64,000 nt of DNA from Amycolatopsis sp. GM8 (lineage in GTDB: Bacteria > Actinomycetota > Actinomycetes > Mycobacteriales > Pseudonocardiaceae), in the NCBI RefSeq assembly GCF_021653975.1, contig NZ_JAJKFK010000002.1, positions 186,001-250,000 of the forward strand, in the 5' to 3' direction. Each line of letters begins with the position of its first letter. Positions within the stretch are counted from its first letter, which is position 1. The position numbers and the translations under genes were made by a program. The notes under the pieces are model-generated. The model did no database searches and was not told where the DNA came from. It was given only the letters and a program-made list of their open reading frames with translations. Of this stretch, positions 23,740 to 31,603 are shown one piece after another.

Positions 23740-24243
23740 TCATGCCGCAACTCGTGGCGCGAGCGGCCGGTGACGACGCGCCCACGCGACACCCTCGGCG
23801 GTGGCCGCCCACAGGGTGTGGTCGCGGCCGCCGAACTTCCGGGTTTCGCCGGTAGCGCGGACGTGTCCTGATTCGACGAGCTCGGCGCGGCGCGATCGCG
23901 GCCCGCTTCCGTTGGACCGCAGCGCATGCGTGATCTCGCGGTCAGTTACGGGCCCGCACTCAACGATGTGGACGAGCACGGCGGCGCGAACGCTGCCGGT
24001 GGCGATGTCCGCCGCGGCGGCGTGCGACGTGAGCCGGTCGCCAGTGCGAGCACGGCCTGGGGTGTTCACGGTGACCTGCTGGTCGCGCGCCTCCTGGATG
24101 CGGCCGGCGAGCTCCCGGTAGCGGTCAAGCTCGGCAAGCGCGCGCTTGATAGCGGTCACGGGCGAGACGATGCCCTGCAGCCCCTGCTGCAGCAGTTGTT
24201 GCACGAGGTACAGCGACCCCGCGGGTTCGGGTGTCTCGGTCAT
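23740..24243 (-). CDS. winged-helix DNA-binding protein, 167 aa
   Basis: ATG 24243 starts a protein with a helical N-terminal half (QQLLQQGLQGIVSPVTAIKR) and a winged-helix domain in the C-terminal half (AAVLVHIVECGPVTDREITH followed by SRRAELVESGHVRATGE). This resembles small phage proteins that act as regulators or primase/helicase accessory factors. It precedes the replication initiator in the same direction. The exact role is unknown. Confidence 0.65.
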   Translation of the reverse strand: MTETPEPAGSLYLVQQLLQQGLQGIVSPVTAIKRALAELDRYRELAGRIQEARDQQVTVNTPGRARTGDRLTSHAAAADIATGSVRAAVLVHIVECGPVTDREITHALRSNGSGPRSRRAELVESGHVRATGETRKFGGRDHTLWAATAEGVAWARRHRPLAPRVAA

Positions 24244-24297
24244 ATCGTTCTCCTCGCGATCAAAGGAATGGGGTTCGATCGCGCGTGCGTGCGTGAA

Positions 24298-24417
24298 TCA
24301 GAAGAATGACGGGGCGACGTCGGGCTCGAGGTGGGGCTGGGAGACTCGAAGCCGGCGACGGCGGAAGCCGCGGTTGCGGACCCTGGCTATGGCGTGCTGT
24401 CGATGTCGAACGCGCAC
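24298..24417 (-). CDS. possible small basic protein, 39 aa
   Basis: A GTG at 24417 overlaps the end of the upstream 93-residue gene and opens a 39-codon frame ending PHLEPDVAPSFF. The first half is very Arg-rich. It would fill the otherwise empty gap 24244-24386. There is no clear Shine-Dalgarno, so this is a weak call; a non-coding gap is equally possible. Confidence 0.25.
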   Translation of the reverse strand: MRVRHRQHAIARVRNRGFRRRRLRVSQPHLEPDVAPSFF

Positions 24418-24668
24418 TCGAGAACCGCGCGCTCTGCAGCCCGCTGGGCAGTGACCGTCGCGAGGAGCTCGAGCGCTTGGGCGAAGTCGGGGCCACCTTC
24501 TGTGCGCGTGTCGACATAGAGCGCCTCGTCGAACCAGGCGCCCGCCGCGGGCCGCTCCGGGTCCGCCTTGTAGCGGTCAAGAAAACCCAGGTCCCGGACG
24601 ACGATCCGGACCCCACCGAACTCGTCGGTGGCGGCTTTCAGGATTGCTGCAGCTACAATGGAGTCCAT
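24387..24668 (-). CDS. hypothetical acidic protein, 93 aa
   Basis: ATG 24668 starts a compact acidic protein (MDSIVAAAILKAATDEFGGV ... AQALELLATVTAQRAAERAV). It has no membrane segment or metal motif. It is the first or second gene of the minus-strand early operon, downstream of the excisionase-like gene. The family is not recognised. Confidence 0.6.
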   Translation of the reverse strand: MDSIVAAAILKAATDEFGGVRIVVRDLGFLDRYKADPERPAAGAWFDEALYVDTRTEGGPDFAQALELLATVTAQRAAERAVLECAFDIDSTP

Positions 24669-24752
24669 TGATCGCTCTCCTTTGTGATGGGTGTGGGGTT
24701 TTCGGAGGGCCGTCCTCGGGGCTGGGGGCGGCCTTCTCCATGTGCTGCTTGA

Positions 24753-25004
24753 TCAAGCTGCGGCGGGCTCGTCGTTCTCCACGCCGAGTGCCCGCAGCAG
24801 CGCAGCCGTGGGAGTGACCCGCTTGCGGCCAAGCTGGAAGACCGGAAAAGGGAGCTTGTCGGCTTCCTCACGTGCTACTCGCTTCGCGGTGGCCGGACCC
24901 ACGCCCATGAACGCCTGAATCGCGTCCACCGTGTTGATCCGCGGCCCCTGAGCCTTGATGTCGTCGATGGACCACTTCCGAGGATCCAACTTCGCCTGCT
25001 TCAT
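24753..25004 (-). CDS. excisionase/Cro-like helix-turn-helix protein
   Basis: The 83-residue protein has a central helix-turn-helix (VDAIQAFMGVGPATAKRVAREE) followed by a beta-wing-like VFQLGRKRVTPTAALLRALG, resembling excisionase-type (HTH_17) proteins. It is divergent from the XRE repressor at 25190 and heads the leftward early operon. This makes it a likely excisionase or Cro-type antagonist in the decision between integration and excision. Confidence 0.7.
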   Translation of the reverse strand: MKQAKLDPRKWSIDDIKAQGPRINTVDAIQAFMGVGPATAKRVAREEADKLPFPVFQLGRKRVTPTAALLRALGVENDEPAAA

Positions 25005-25189
25005 CCGCTCTCCTGCTAGCTCGTTTTGCTCTTGCAGAAGAACATAGCGTCTGGTCTACTAGAGCACAAGCAGGGACACGCCGAACGTTTCCGGGCGGTG
25101 CCGAGGTCAACAGCGGAGGGCTTGTGAGGATTCGCCTGGTGAGATGGGGCATCGACCGATCGGCGATCGACGCTGTAGCGTGTTCTCCC
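25005..25189. promoter_or_regulatory. divergent early/repressor promoter region
   Basis: This 185-bp region separates the leftward excisionase-like gene from the rightward repressor. It contains the palindrome CCGATCGG at 25156-25163 within a GATCG-rich patch. TAGCGT at 25177-25182, close to the repressor ATG, would be a -10-like element for a leaderless or very short-leader transcript. This is the expected site of repressor operators. No consensus -35 element is obvious. Confidence 0.45.
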
Positions 25190-25750
25190 ATGAGCACAGA
25201 AGACACCAGCCCGGTAGGCATCATGGGCAAGCGGGTGCGCACTATGCGCAAAGAACGCGGGTTCACTGCCGAACAACTCGCGGCGGAGGTCACCAGACTA
25301 GGTGTGAAGTGGGACCGATCTGCCGTCGCGAAGCTGGAATCCGGGCGTCGCGCAACCGTGACGATCGCTGATGTCTACGTGTTCGCGTTAGCTCTGAACT
25401 GCGCGCCGCTCACCTTGCTTGTGCCTGAATCCGACGGTGACGAGGTTCTGGTGGCTCCGGGCAACACTGCCGAGGACGCGGTCATCGCCACCGGAAAAGA
25501 CCTCGGGATGTGGATCGCGGGAGACAAGCAGCTCGCCCCGGCTCGGGGTGTGCCCGGTTGGTTCAAGTTCGTCGGCGCGCTCCCAGAGTGGAAGGTCACC
25601 GACGCCGCGAACTCCCTTGCTCGGGTGCGGAATGCCCTGGGTGCCGCGGACGAGCGCCTGTTCCGCGAGATGGTGGAGAACCAGCCCAACGAGGTGCAGC
25701 GGCAACTACTCAGTCTGATTAGGGCTGCCGAGGAACCAAAAGAGTCATGA
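25190..25750 (+). CDS. XRE-family phage-type repressor
   Basis: I chose ATG 25190 (MSTEDTSPVGIMGKRVRTMR); upstream in-frame codons look non-coding. The 186-residue protein has an N-terminal helix-turn-helix (RKERGFTAEQLAAEVTRLGV then SAVAKLESGRRATVTIADVY). Its C-terminal half has no peptidase-type motif, so it is not an obvious LexA/CI self-cleaving repressor. It is 32 bp upstream of the integrase, reads in the same direction, and probably maintains the integrated state. Confidence 0.8.
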   Translation: MSTEDTSPVGIMGKRVRTMRKERGFTAEQLAAEVTRLGVKWDRSAVAKLESGRRATVTIADVYVFALALNCAPLTLLVPESDGDEVLVAPGNTAEDAVIATGKDLGMWIAGDKQLAPARGVPGWFKFVGALPEWKVTDAANSLARVRNALGAADERLFREMVENQPNEVQRQLLSLIRAAEEPKES

Positions 25751-25782
25751 TCGCGGTTACTCCAGTCTAGCAAGGGGACGTG

Positions 25783-27312
25783 ATGCGCAAAGACGACGAG
25801 ATCGACAGACGAGCACTGAAGCTCGCGCCGAAAGATCCGGGGCTCTACAAGCGCTGTGGCTGCACCGAGATCGGCGCGAACGGCCGCCGTCGTGAGTTGG
25901 GGATGCGCTGCCCGAAGCTGGTCAAACTCCAGTTCGACGCCGCCGGCCAGTTGAAGATGGACGACAAGGGTCGCGCCCTGTGGGATTGGGACGGCAAGCA
26001 CGGCTTGTGGGCGTTCCAGATCGACGTTGCTGCGCCCCGCGGTTCGGGTAAGGATCGGCAGCGGATCCGCAAGGGCGGCTTCGCGAGCAAGACCGAGGCG
26101 AAGAACGAGCGCGCCAAGATCGAGGCGCAAGGTTCGTCCGCGAAGACGCGGCGCGTCGGTGCCACGACGTTGACGACCGAGGACGCGTTGACCGCCTGGC
26201 TGAAGACCCGGAAGGTCCGCAAGAACACGCTCGTGTCGTACACCGGACACGTCGACAACTACCTGATTCCTCACCTCGGGAAGATCAAATGGCGCGAGTT
26301 GTCCGTGGATGACGTGGCCGAGATGTTCCGGGCGATCGAGGAACGCAACGAGGAGATCCAGGCAAGCCTGAAGATCAACCCGCGTGGCAAGCGCCACGGC
26401 AACTTGACCAAGGCGCAGAAGGCTGCCGGTGCGACTCGGGAGCTGCGGCGGATCGCGGGCGCTCCGACGTTGCAGCGCATCCGCGCCACCGCCCGCAAGG
26501 CGTACAACGATGCGATGCGGGCAGGGACCGTGCCCGGGCCGAACCCGTTCGCGCTGGTCGAACTCGCGTCGGGTGCGGCACCGCGGCCAAAGTTGTGGAC
26601 CCCGGATCTCGAGGCGAAGTGGCGGAAGACCGGCGAGGTCCCGCAGAGCAACATGATCTGGCGTCCCGATCATGTTGGTGCCTACCTCGACTTTGTTGCC
26701 GAGGAAGTCGCCGGCGAGCACGAGGAACCGGTCTACTACGACATCCTCGACCTGGCCAGCTTCACCGGCCTGCGGCGTGGCGAGCTGTGCGGGTTGCGCT
26801 GGGACGAGGACGTGAACGTGGACGAGGGGTACTTGGACGTGCAGGTGCAGCTGACGTACACCCTTGGCGTAGTCGAGGAAGGCCCGGTCAAGTCCGACGC
26901 CGGCCAGCGCCGCGTACCGCTCGACCCGGAAGCCGTGGCGTCCCTGCGGCGGCTGCGGAAGCGGCAGAGCGAGGCGCGGTTGGCGTTCGGGGCTGGCTGG
27001 GTCAACAGCGGGCGCGTGTTCTGTCGGGTCGATGGGAGCTGGGTCAACCCTGATCGGTTCTATGACGCGCATGTGCGGATGGTGCGGAAGGCTGGGCTGC
27101 CGCCTGTCAGCATCCACGGCCTGCGACGTGGCGCGGGTTCGATGGCCATCGCGTCGGGCAAGTCCGTGAAGGCTGCCTCGTCGCTGCTTGGGCACGCGAA
27201 CGAGAAGGTCACCGAGGACCACTACGTCGCCCTGGCGGACGAGATGCTGCGGGAAGTCACATCTGCGGTGCGCGCAACGATCCCGCGCAGGGGCACCGGA
27301 CAGGTCATGTGA
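25783..27312 (+). CDS. tyrosine recombinase/integrase next to tRNA-Tyr
   Basis: The start is ATG 25783 (a GTG precedes it at 25780). The 509-residue protein has an extra N-terminal region with Cys-rich RCGCTEIGANGRRRELGMRC, an arm-binding domain, a core-binding domain (KNTLVSYTGHVDNYLIPHLG) and a complete catalytic domain: Arg in FTGLRRGELCGL, HGLRRG, LLGHANEKV and Tyr in EDHYVALAD. It ends 112 bp from the tRNA 3' end, the classic layout for integrases using a tRNA 3' end as attB. It is the most likely recombinase for the 24-bp att repeats. Confidence 0.92.
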   Translation: MRKDDEIDRRALKLAPKDPGLYKRCGCTEIGANGRRRELGMRCPKLVKLQFDAAGQLKMDDKGRALWDWDGKHGLWAFQIDVAAPRGSGKDRQRIRKGGFASKTEAKNERAKIEAQGSSAKTRRVGATTLTTEDALTAWLKTRKVRKNTLVSYTGHVDNYLIPHLGKIKWRELSVDDVAEMFRAIEERNEEIQASLKINPRGKRHGNLTKAQKAAGATRELRRIAGAPTLQRIRATARKAYNDAMRAGTVPGPNPFALVELASGAAPRPKLWTPDLEAKWRKTGEVPQSNMIWRPDHVGAYLDFVAEEVAGEHEEPVYYDILDLASFTGLRRGELCGLRWDEDVNVDEGYLDVQVQLTYTLGVVEEGPVKSDAGQRRVPLDPEAVASLRRLRKRQSEARLAFGAGWVNSGRVFCRVDGSWVNPDRFYDAHVRMVRKAGLPPVSIHGLRRGAGSMAIASGKSVKAASSLLGHANEKVTEDHYVALADEMLREVTSAVRATIPRRGTGQVM

Positions 27313-27319
27313 GCGGAGA

Positions 27320-27339
27320 TGGCACCGAAATGGCACCGA
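27320..27339 (+). repeat. paired TGGCACCGA motifs, probable integrase arm-type sites (right end)
   Basis: Copies at 27320-27328 and 27331-27339 begin just after the integrase stop and lie about 110 bp from the att core. They match the pair at 1398-1418 near the other end. The two pairs support the idea that both ends are recognised by the same integrase. Confidence 0.5.
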
Positions 27340-27388
27340 TCGGCCCCACGGACATGGATTGGACACGACTTGTCTAGACCTAGAAACG

Positions 27389-27420
27389 AACAAAACCCCC
27401 GGATGACCAGGGGTTTTGTT
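27389..27420 (-). terminator. intrinsic terminator of tRNA-Tyr
   Basis: AACAAAACCCC (27389-27399) pairs with GGGGTTTTGTT (27410-27420). On the minus strand the hairpin follows the tRNA 3' end by a few bases, and further T residues continue after it. It ends transcription of the tRNA and also insulates it from the integrase gene. Confidence 0.75.
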
Positions 27421-27424
27421 CGGG

Positions 27425-27506
27425 TGGCGGGTAGAGGATTCGAACCTCTGAAGGCTGAGCCGTCTGATTTACAGTCAGATCCCTTTGGCCGCTCGGGCAA
27501 CCCGCC
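27425..27506 (-). tRNA. tRNA-Tyr (GTA)
   Basis: The 82-nt gene folds as a class II tRNA. The acceptor stem is GGCGGGT with ACCCGCC, the anticodon loop reads CTGTAAA (anticodon GTA) within GACTGTAAATC, and there is a long variable arm and a T loop GGTTCGAATCC. The 3' CCA is not encoded. Positions 27452-27475 are identical to the left attachment site, so the 3' part of this gene is supplied by the integrated element. Confidence 0.95.
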
Positions 27507-27633
27507 GTCGTCCGGGGTGAACCGGCCGAGGTACAGCGTACCCAAGGGGCCGGTGCCGGGGGCAACCGGGGTGAGGCGACGGCGGCTATGGTGTGGCCTA
27601 GCCAACAAACGCGAGGGTACGAGGTAGGGACAC

Positions 27634-28125
27634 GTGGCGGATCCGTCTTTCGACGTCGTGAGCAAGGTCGATCGCCAGGAGGTGGACAACGCGCTGAACC
27701 AGGCATCGCGCGAGTTGTCCACCCGGTTCGACTTCCGGGGCGTCAACGCGAAGGTCGCCTGGTCCGGCGAAGAGGCGATCACCGTCGAGGCCGAGACCGA
27801 GGAGCGCGCGCTCGCGGCGGTCGAGGTGTTCAGGGAGAAGCTGATCAAGCGCGGTATCTCACTGAAGGCGTTCGACGCGGGTGAGCCCGCCGTGTCCGGC
27901 AAGATCTACAAGGTCAACGGCAAGATCATCCAGGGCATCGACTCCGACAAGGCCAAGCAGATCGCCAAGTTCATCCGCGACGAGGGCCCCAAGGGCGTCC
28001 AGGCCCAGATCCAGGGCGACCAGCTCCGCGTGTCCGGCAAGAAGAAGGACCACCTCCAGGACGTCATCGCGCTGCTCAAGGGCAAGGAATTCGACATCGC
28101 CCTCCAGTTCACCAACTATCGCTGA
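27634..28125 (+). CDS. yajQ: YajQ-family nucleotide-binding protein
   Basis: The GTG start at 27634 gives 163 residues, the full family length. It begins [20 protein letters not shown] and contains [20 protein letters not shown] and [20 protein letters not shown], all typical of YajQ. The protein has two RNP-like folds. Homologues bind cyclic di-GMP or RNA; the actinobacterial role is not settled. It marks the resumption of core chromosome right of the tRNA. Confidence 0.93.
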   Translation: MADPSFDVVSKVDRQEVDNALNQASRELSTRFDFRGVNAKVAWSGEEAITVEAETEERALAAVEVFREKLIKRGISLKAFDAGEPAVSGKIYKVNGKIIQGIDSDKAKQIAKFIRDEGPKGVQAQIQGDQLRVSGKKKDHLQDVIALLKGKEFDIALQFTNYR

Positions 28126-28183
28126 CGCGCCCAGCTGATCACAGCGTGGTGTAATTCCCGCACTCAGCGTGAGAGGGGCGGGA

Positions 28184-29314
28184 ATGCGCAAGGTCGCCGT
28201 GATGCTCGCGGCCGTGTTGCTGGTGGTGGGCCTGACGCCGCCGGCGCAGGCGGTGGAACGGCAGCGGCTCGCGGTCGGGTCGTATCCCCGGCTCGTGCGG
28301 CTCGCGCACGGTGTCTACAAAGGACATATCGTCGCCGCGGTCAGCGGGTGGGACGGCGGGGGGCCGTTCGCGCCGGTGTTCGAGAGCACCGACGAGGGTG
28401 CGAGCTTCCACCAGATCGGTGAGATCCGCGATCCCGAGGACGCGCAGGGCGAATGCTGCGGCACCCTGTTCGAACTCCCGCGCAAAGTCGGCAAGCTCCG
28501 CGCGGGCACGCTCCTCTGGGCGGCGAGCTACGGGCAGGGCGGCGGCGCGGAACGGCGCATGGCGATCAAGATCTGGGCCAGCCGCGACGGCGGGCGGCAC
28601 TGGTCGTTCCTGTCGGAGGCCGCCCGCTCCCACAACCATGACGGCGTCTGGGAACCAGAGCTCAACGTCGACGCGGGCGGCACGTTGTGGCTGCACTTCG
28701 CCGACGAGACCGAAGCGCCCCGCTACGCGCAGGTGCTCAACCGCGTCGGCTCGACCGACGGGATCACCTGGGGCACCAAACAACGCACCCTCGCGATCTC
28801 GCCCGACCCGGTGCGCCCCGGGATGCCCCAAGTCCGGCAACTGCCCGACGGGAGCTACTACTTCGGTTACGAGATCTGCAACTACGGCTCGCTGTACTGC
28901 AACCCGTACTTCAAGATCTCGCCCGACGGCGCGAACTTCGGAGATCCGTCCGCACCCGGCACGCCCGTCAGCGGGCCGAACGGCGACTATTTCCAGCACG
29001 CGAACACGGTGACGCTCTTCCCCGGCGGGCCGAACGGCACGCGCGTCCTCATGGTCGGCCAGATCTACACCAGCACCAAGGGAAAACCGCTCGCAACGAA
29101 CGGCCAGGTGCTGCTCGCCAACGACGATTTCGGCACCGGCCCGTGGTACGAACTTCCCGCGCCGGTGCGGGTTCCGGCCGCGTACAACAACTTCTGCCCG
29201 AACTACAGCTCGACCCTGCTGCCGGTGGACGACGGGCGGGGCGTGCTGGAGATCGCCGCCGACTACGACAACGGCGTGTGCACGACCTACTTCGCCAAAG
29301 GCCCGGCGAGCTAG
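28184..29314 (+). CDS. secreted sialidase-fold (BNR-repeat) glycosidase-like protein
   Basis: ATG 28184 follows GAGAGGGGCGGGA. The first ~24 residues are a Sec signal peptide (MRKVAVMLAAVLLVVGLTPPAQA). The rest is a six-bladed propeller-type exo-glycosidase fold with BNR-like Asp boxes (ESTDEGASFHQIG, ASRDGGRHWSFL, SPDGANFG). Such proteins act outside the cell on sugar polymers. Catalytic residues of true sialidases cannot be assigned here. Its stop codon overlaps the stop of the convergent FrnE-like gene by 4 bp. Confidence 0.8.
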   Translation: MRKVAVMLAAVLLVVGLTPPAQAVERQRLAVGSYPRLVRLAHGVYKGHIVAAVSGWDGGGPFAPVFESTDEGASFHQIGEIRDPEDAQGECCGTLFELPRKVGKLRAGTLLWAASYGQGGGAERRMAIKIWASRDGGRHWSFLSEAARSHNHDGVWEPELNVDAGGTLWLHFADETEAPRYAQVLNRVGSTDGITWGTKQRTLAISPDPVRPGMPQVRQLPDGSYYFGYEICNYGSLYCNPYFKISPDGANFGDPSAPGTPVSGPNGDYFQHANTVTLFPGGPNGTRVLMVGQIYTSTKGKPLATNGQVLLANDDFGTGPWYELPAPVRVPAAYNNFCPNYSSTLLPVDDGRGVLEIAADYDNGVCTTYFAKGPAS

Positions 29315-29943
29315 CCCTCGAAGGCCTTGGCCAACGCCGTCGTGAAGGTCTCCGTCGGCTGGGCGCCCGATACGCCGTACCGGTTGTCCAGCACGAAGAA
29401 CGGCACGCCGTTCGCACCCAATGCGCGCGCCTCCGCGACGTCCGCACGCACGTCGTCGGCGTAGGCGTCGTCCTTCAGCACGTTCAGGACCTCGTCCCGG
29501 GACAGGCCCGCGTCGGCGGCGACATCGGCCAGGGAGTCCTCGTCGAACAGGGAACGCTGGTCGGTGAAGTAAGCCTGGAAGAACTGCTCGGTGGCCGCCG
29601 CCTGGACGCCACGCTCCTTCGCCAGGTGCAGCACGCGATGCGCGTCGAACGTGTTGCCGATCAGACCGTCGACCAGGTGGTACTCCAGGCCGTCAGCCGC
29701 GGCGAGTTGTTCCATCTGCGCGTCCATCTCGCGCACCTCGGCTTCGCTGCGGCCGAACTTCGCGGCCAGCAGCGGTACTTTCCGCTGGGCCTCGCCGCGC
29801 GGCAACCGCGGGTCGAGTTCGAACGAGCGGTACACGACCTCGACCTCGTCCCGCCGGTCGAAGCCGGCGAGCGCGCGCTCGAAGCGCCGCTTGCCGAGGT
29901 AGCACCAGGGGCAGATCACATCGGACCAGATGTCAACGCGCAC
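29311..29943 (-). CDS. DsbA-family/FrnE-like oxidoreductase
   Basis: The 210-residue protein starts MRVDIWSDVICPWCYLGKRR, with the CPWC redox motif at residues 11-14. It continues with a helical insertion and the cis-Pro motif GVPFFVLDNRYGVSGAQ. These are hallmarks of FrnE, a cytosolic DsbA-like thioredoxin-fold enzyme associated with polyketide pathways and oxidative stress. It has no signal peptide. It is 28 bp downstream of the TetR gene and probably cotranscribed. Confidence 0.9.
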   Translation of the reverse strand: MRVDIWSDVICPWCYLGKRRFERALAGFDRRDEVEVVYRSFELDPRLPRGEAQRKVPLLAAKFGRSEAEVREMDAQMEQLAAADGLEYHLVDGLIGNTFDAHRVLHLAKERGVQAAATEQFFQAYFTDQRSLFDEDSLADVAADAGLSRDEVLNVLKDDAYADDVRADVAEARALGANGVPFFVLDNRYGVSGAQPTETFTTALAKAFEG

Positions 29944-29971
29944 GATCAGGCGAACATGCCGTCAGGGCGAG

Positions 29972-30568
29972 CTATTCCCTTTTCAGCAATCCCGCGAACC
30001 ACAACCCCAGTACCTGCTGGACCTCGGCGCGCGTCGGCTCGGGGTGCTCGGACGCGGCGATCATCCGGGCCGCCTCCATGATCGCGCTGAGCACGAGCTG
30101 CGCGAGCGCCCGCACGGGCTGCGCCACGATCAGGCCGTCCCGCATCGCCTGCGCCAGCATCCGCTCCATCATGCCAAGCGCGTAGTTCTCCTCCAGCGCC
30201 CGCCAGACGTTCCACCCGAGCACCGCGGGCCCGTCGGTGAGCGAAATTTGCCGCACATCCTGGCGCAGGCACGCGGTGAGGAACACGTCGAGCCCGTTCA
30301 TCATGGCACTCAACGGATCCGAGGCGACCAAGAAGCCCTTCTCCTCGATCTCGCGCATGAGCTCCAGCTCCAGCTCTTCCACCACGGCTCGGAACAGGCC
30401 CTTCTTGTCCCCGTAGTGATGGTGGAGCGCGCCTCTCGTGACCCCGGCAGCGCGCACGATCTCGTCGGCGGGCACGTCCTGGTAGCCACGAGTGGCGAAC
30501 AGCTCGCGCGCGGCCGCCGTCAGCGCGGCTTTGGTGCTGTTGGAGCGGTCTTCCTGGGAGCGTCGCAC
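29972..30568 (-). CDS. TetR-family transcriptional regulator
   Basis: I chose GTG 30568 (VRRSQEDRSNSTKAALTAAA); the longer frame from 30610 would run through an operator palindrome. The helix-turn-helix is at about residues 35-55 (DEIVRAAGVTRGALHHHYGD), followed by a helical ligand-binding domain. At ~198 residues it is of normal TetR length. It probably represses itself through the palindrome at 30577-30592 and may control the downstream FrnE-like gene. Confidence 0.88.
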   Translation of the reverse strand: MRRSQEDRSNSTKAALTAAARELFATRGYQDVPADEIVRAAGVTRGALHHHYGDKKGLFRAVVEELELELMREIEEKGFLVASDPLSAMMNGLDVFLTACLRQDVRQISLTDGPAVLGWNVWRALEENYALGMMERMLAQAMRDGLIVAQPVRALAQLVLSAIMEAARMIAASEHPEPTRAEVQQVLGLWFAGLLKRE

Positions 30569-30576
30569 AGCCCTAC

Positions 30577-30592
30577 GGTAACGATTGTTACC
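30577..30592. promoter_or_regulatory. TetR operator GGTAAC-GATT-GTTACC
   Basis: A perfect 6-bp-arm palindrome with 4-nt spacer ends 9 bp upstream of the preferred TetR start. It is the natural autoregulatory site. One half is part of a 16-nt segment repeated in inverted orientation at 30663-30678, within the end of the hydrolase gene. Confidence 0.65.
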
Positions 30593-30655
30593 AATCCGAC
30601 CGGCAGCCACGGCGACCGGATCAGCGTACGTCGGCCGCCGGTTGATCGGGTCGGC

Positions 30656-31516
30656 CTACTTTCGGTCGGATTGGTAACGTGCCATGAACTCCAGAATGTG
30701 CCGGACCAGCACTTCTGGCTGGTCTTCGGAAATGAACGTGTACGTGTCGGGCACCGTGACGAGCCGGGCGTTCGGCAGCACGTCGGCCAGCCGGCGCGCC
30801 AGATCAACCGGGAAGAGCTTCTCCTCGCTCCCCCACACCAGCAGCACCGGGCGGTCGAACGCCCGCAGCTTTTCCGCGGCTGCCAGCGTGTGCCGCGGGT
30901 GCACGTCACGCAACAGCTTCCGCAGGTCACGACGGACGCCGGCGGACCGCCCGACCGGCCACAGATACGACTCGACGATCTCGCGGGGTAACGGCCGTTT
31001 GGCCACCCAGCCGAACAGGAACGGCAGCGGCCACAATGCCGGGACCCGTAGCAGCGCTGCGAGCACGAGCATCGCACCGGGGACGCGGGCCAACGTCGGC
31101 AGTGGTTTGAAAATCGGTGGGAAGAAGTACTCGAAGCTGTCCGACGGGGTCAGCACGACCTGGGCGACCCGGTCCGGACGGCGCGAAAGCATGATCTGGG
31201 TCAGCGCGCCACCGGTGTCGTTCGCCACGAGCGTCACGTCCCGCAGGTCGAGCGCGTCGAGGAAGTCGGCGATCAGCTCGGCCTGACCGACCGGGGTGAG
31301 GTCCGCGTCGCGTTTCATCGGCAGCTCGTGCGAACCGAGCGGCCAGTCCGGGGTGATGCATCGAAAGCCCGCTTCGGCCAGGCCGGGCACGACTTTTCGC
31401 CACAGTTTCGCGTTGGTCAGCACCCCGTGCACGAAGACGACGGGCGGGCCGGCGCCCTGTTCGTAGTAGCGCAGTTCGCCCTGCGGCAGGGTGACGCGGC
31501 GTTCTGGTGTGGTCAT
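30656..31516 (-). CDS. alpha/beta-fold hydrolase, catalytic His apparently missing
   Basis: I chose ATG 31516 (MTTPERRVTLPQGELRYYEQ); the upstream extension crosses an operator. The 286-residue protein has the oxyanion region VFVHGVLTNAKLW, an Asp nucleophile elbow VANDTGGALTQ as in haloalkane dehalogenases and epoxide hydrolases, and the strand VLLVWGSEEKLFP. Where the family has a catalytic His (usually xGHF), this protein reads DTYTFISEDQPE, with Thr. It may be inactive as a hydrolase or use another residue. It is transcribed towards TetR. Confidence 0.8.
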   Translation of the reverse strand: MTTPERRVTLPQGELRYYEQGAGPPVVFVHGVLTNAKLWRKVVPGLAEAGFRCITPDWPLGSHELPMKRDADLTPVGQAELIADFLDALDLRDVTLVANDTGGALTQIMLSRRPDRVAQVVLTPSDSFEYFFPPIFKPLPTLARVPGAMLVLAALLRVPALWPLPFLFGWVAKRPLPREIVESYLWPVGRSAGVRRDLRKLLRDVHPRHTLAAAEKLRAFDRPVLLVWGSEEKLFPVDLARRLADVLPNARLVTVPDTYTFISEDQPEVLVRHILEFMARYQSDRK

Positions 31517-31528
31517 GGCTCCGAATTT

Positions 31529-31545
31529 ACATACAAACCGTATGT
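31529..31545. promoter_or_regulatory. TetR-type operator ACATAC-AAACC-GTATGT
   Basis: A perfect 6-bp-arm palindrome with 5-nt spacer, flanked by a further TATGTAAA, lies 12 bp upstream of the hydrolase ATG. This form is typical of TetR-family sites. It differs from the palindrome of the neighbouring TetR gene, so the cognate regulator may be encoded elsewhere. Confidence 0.6.
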
Positions 31546-31603
31546 ATGTAAACTGGGTCGCTAGGGTGTCCACGAAAGGCTGAAACTCGACAAGGGGGAC
31601 GTG

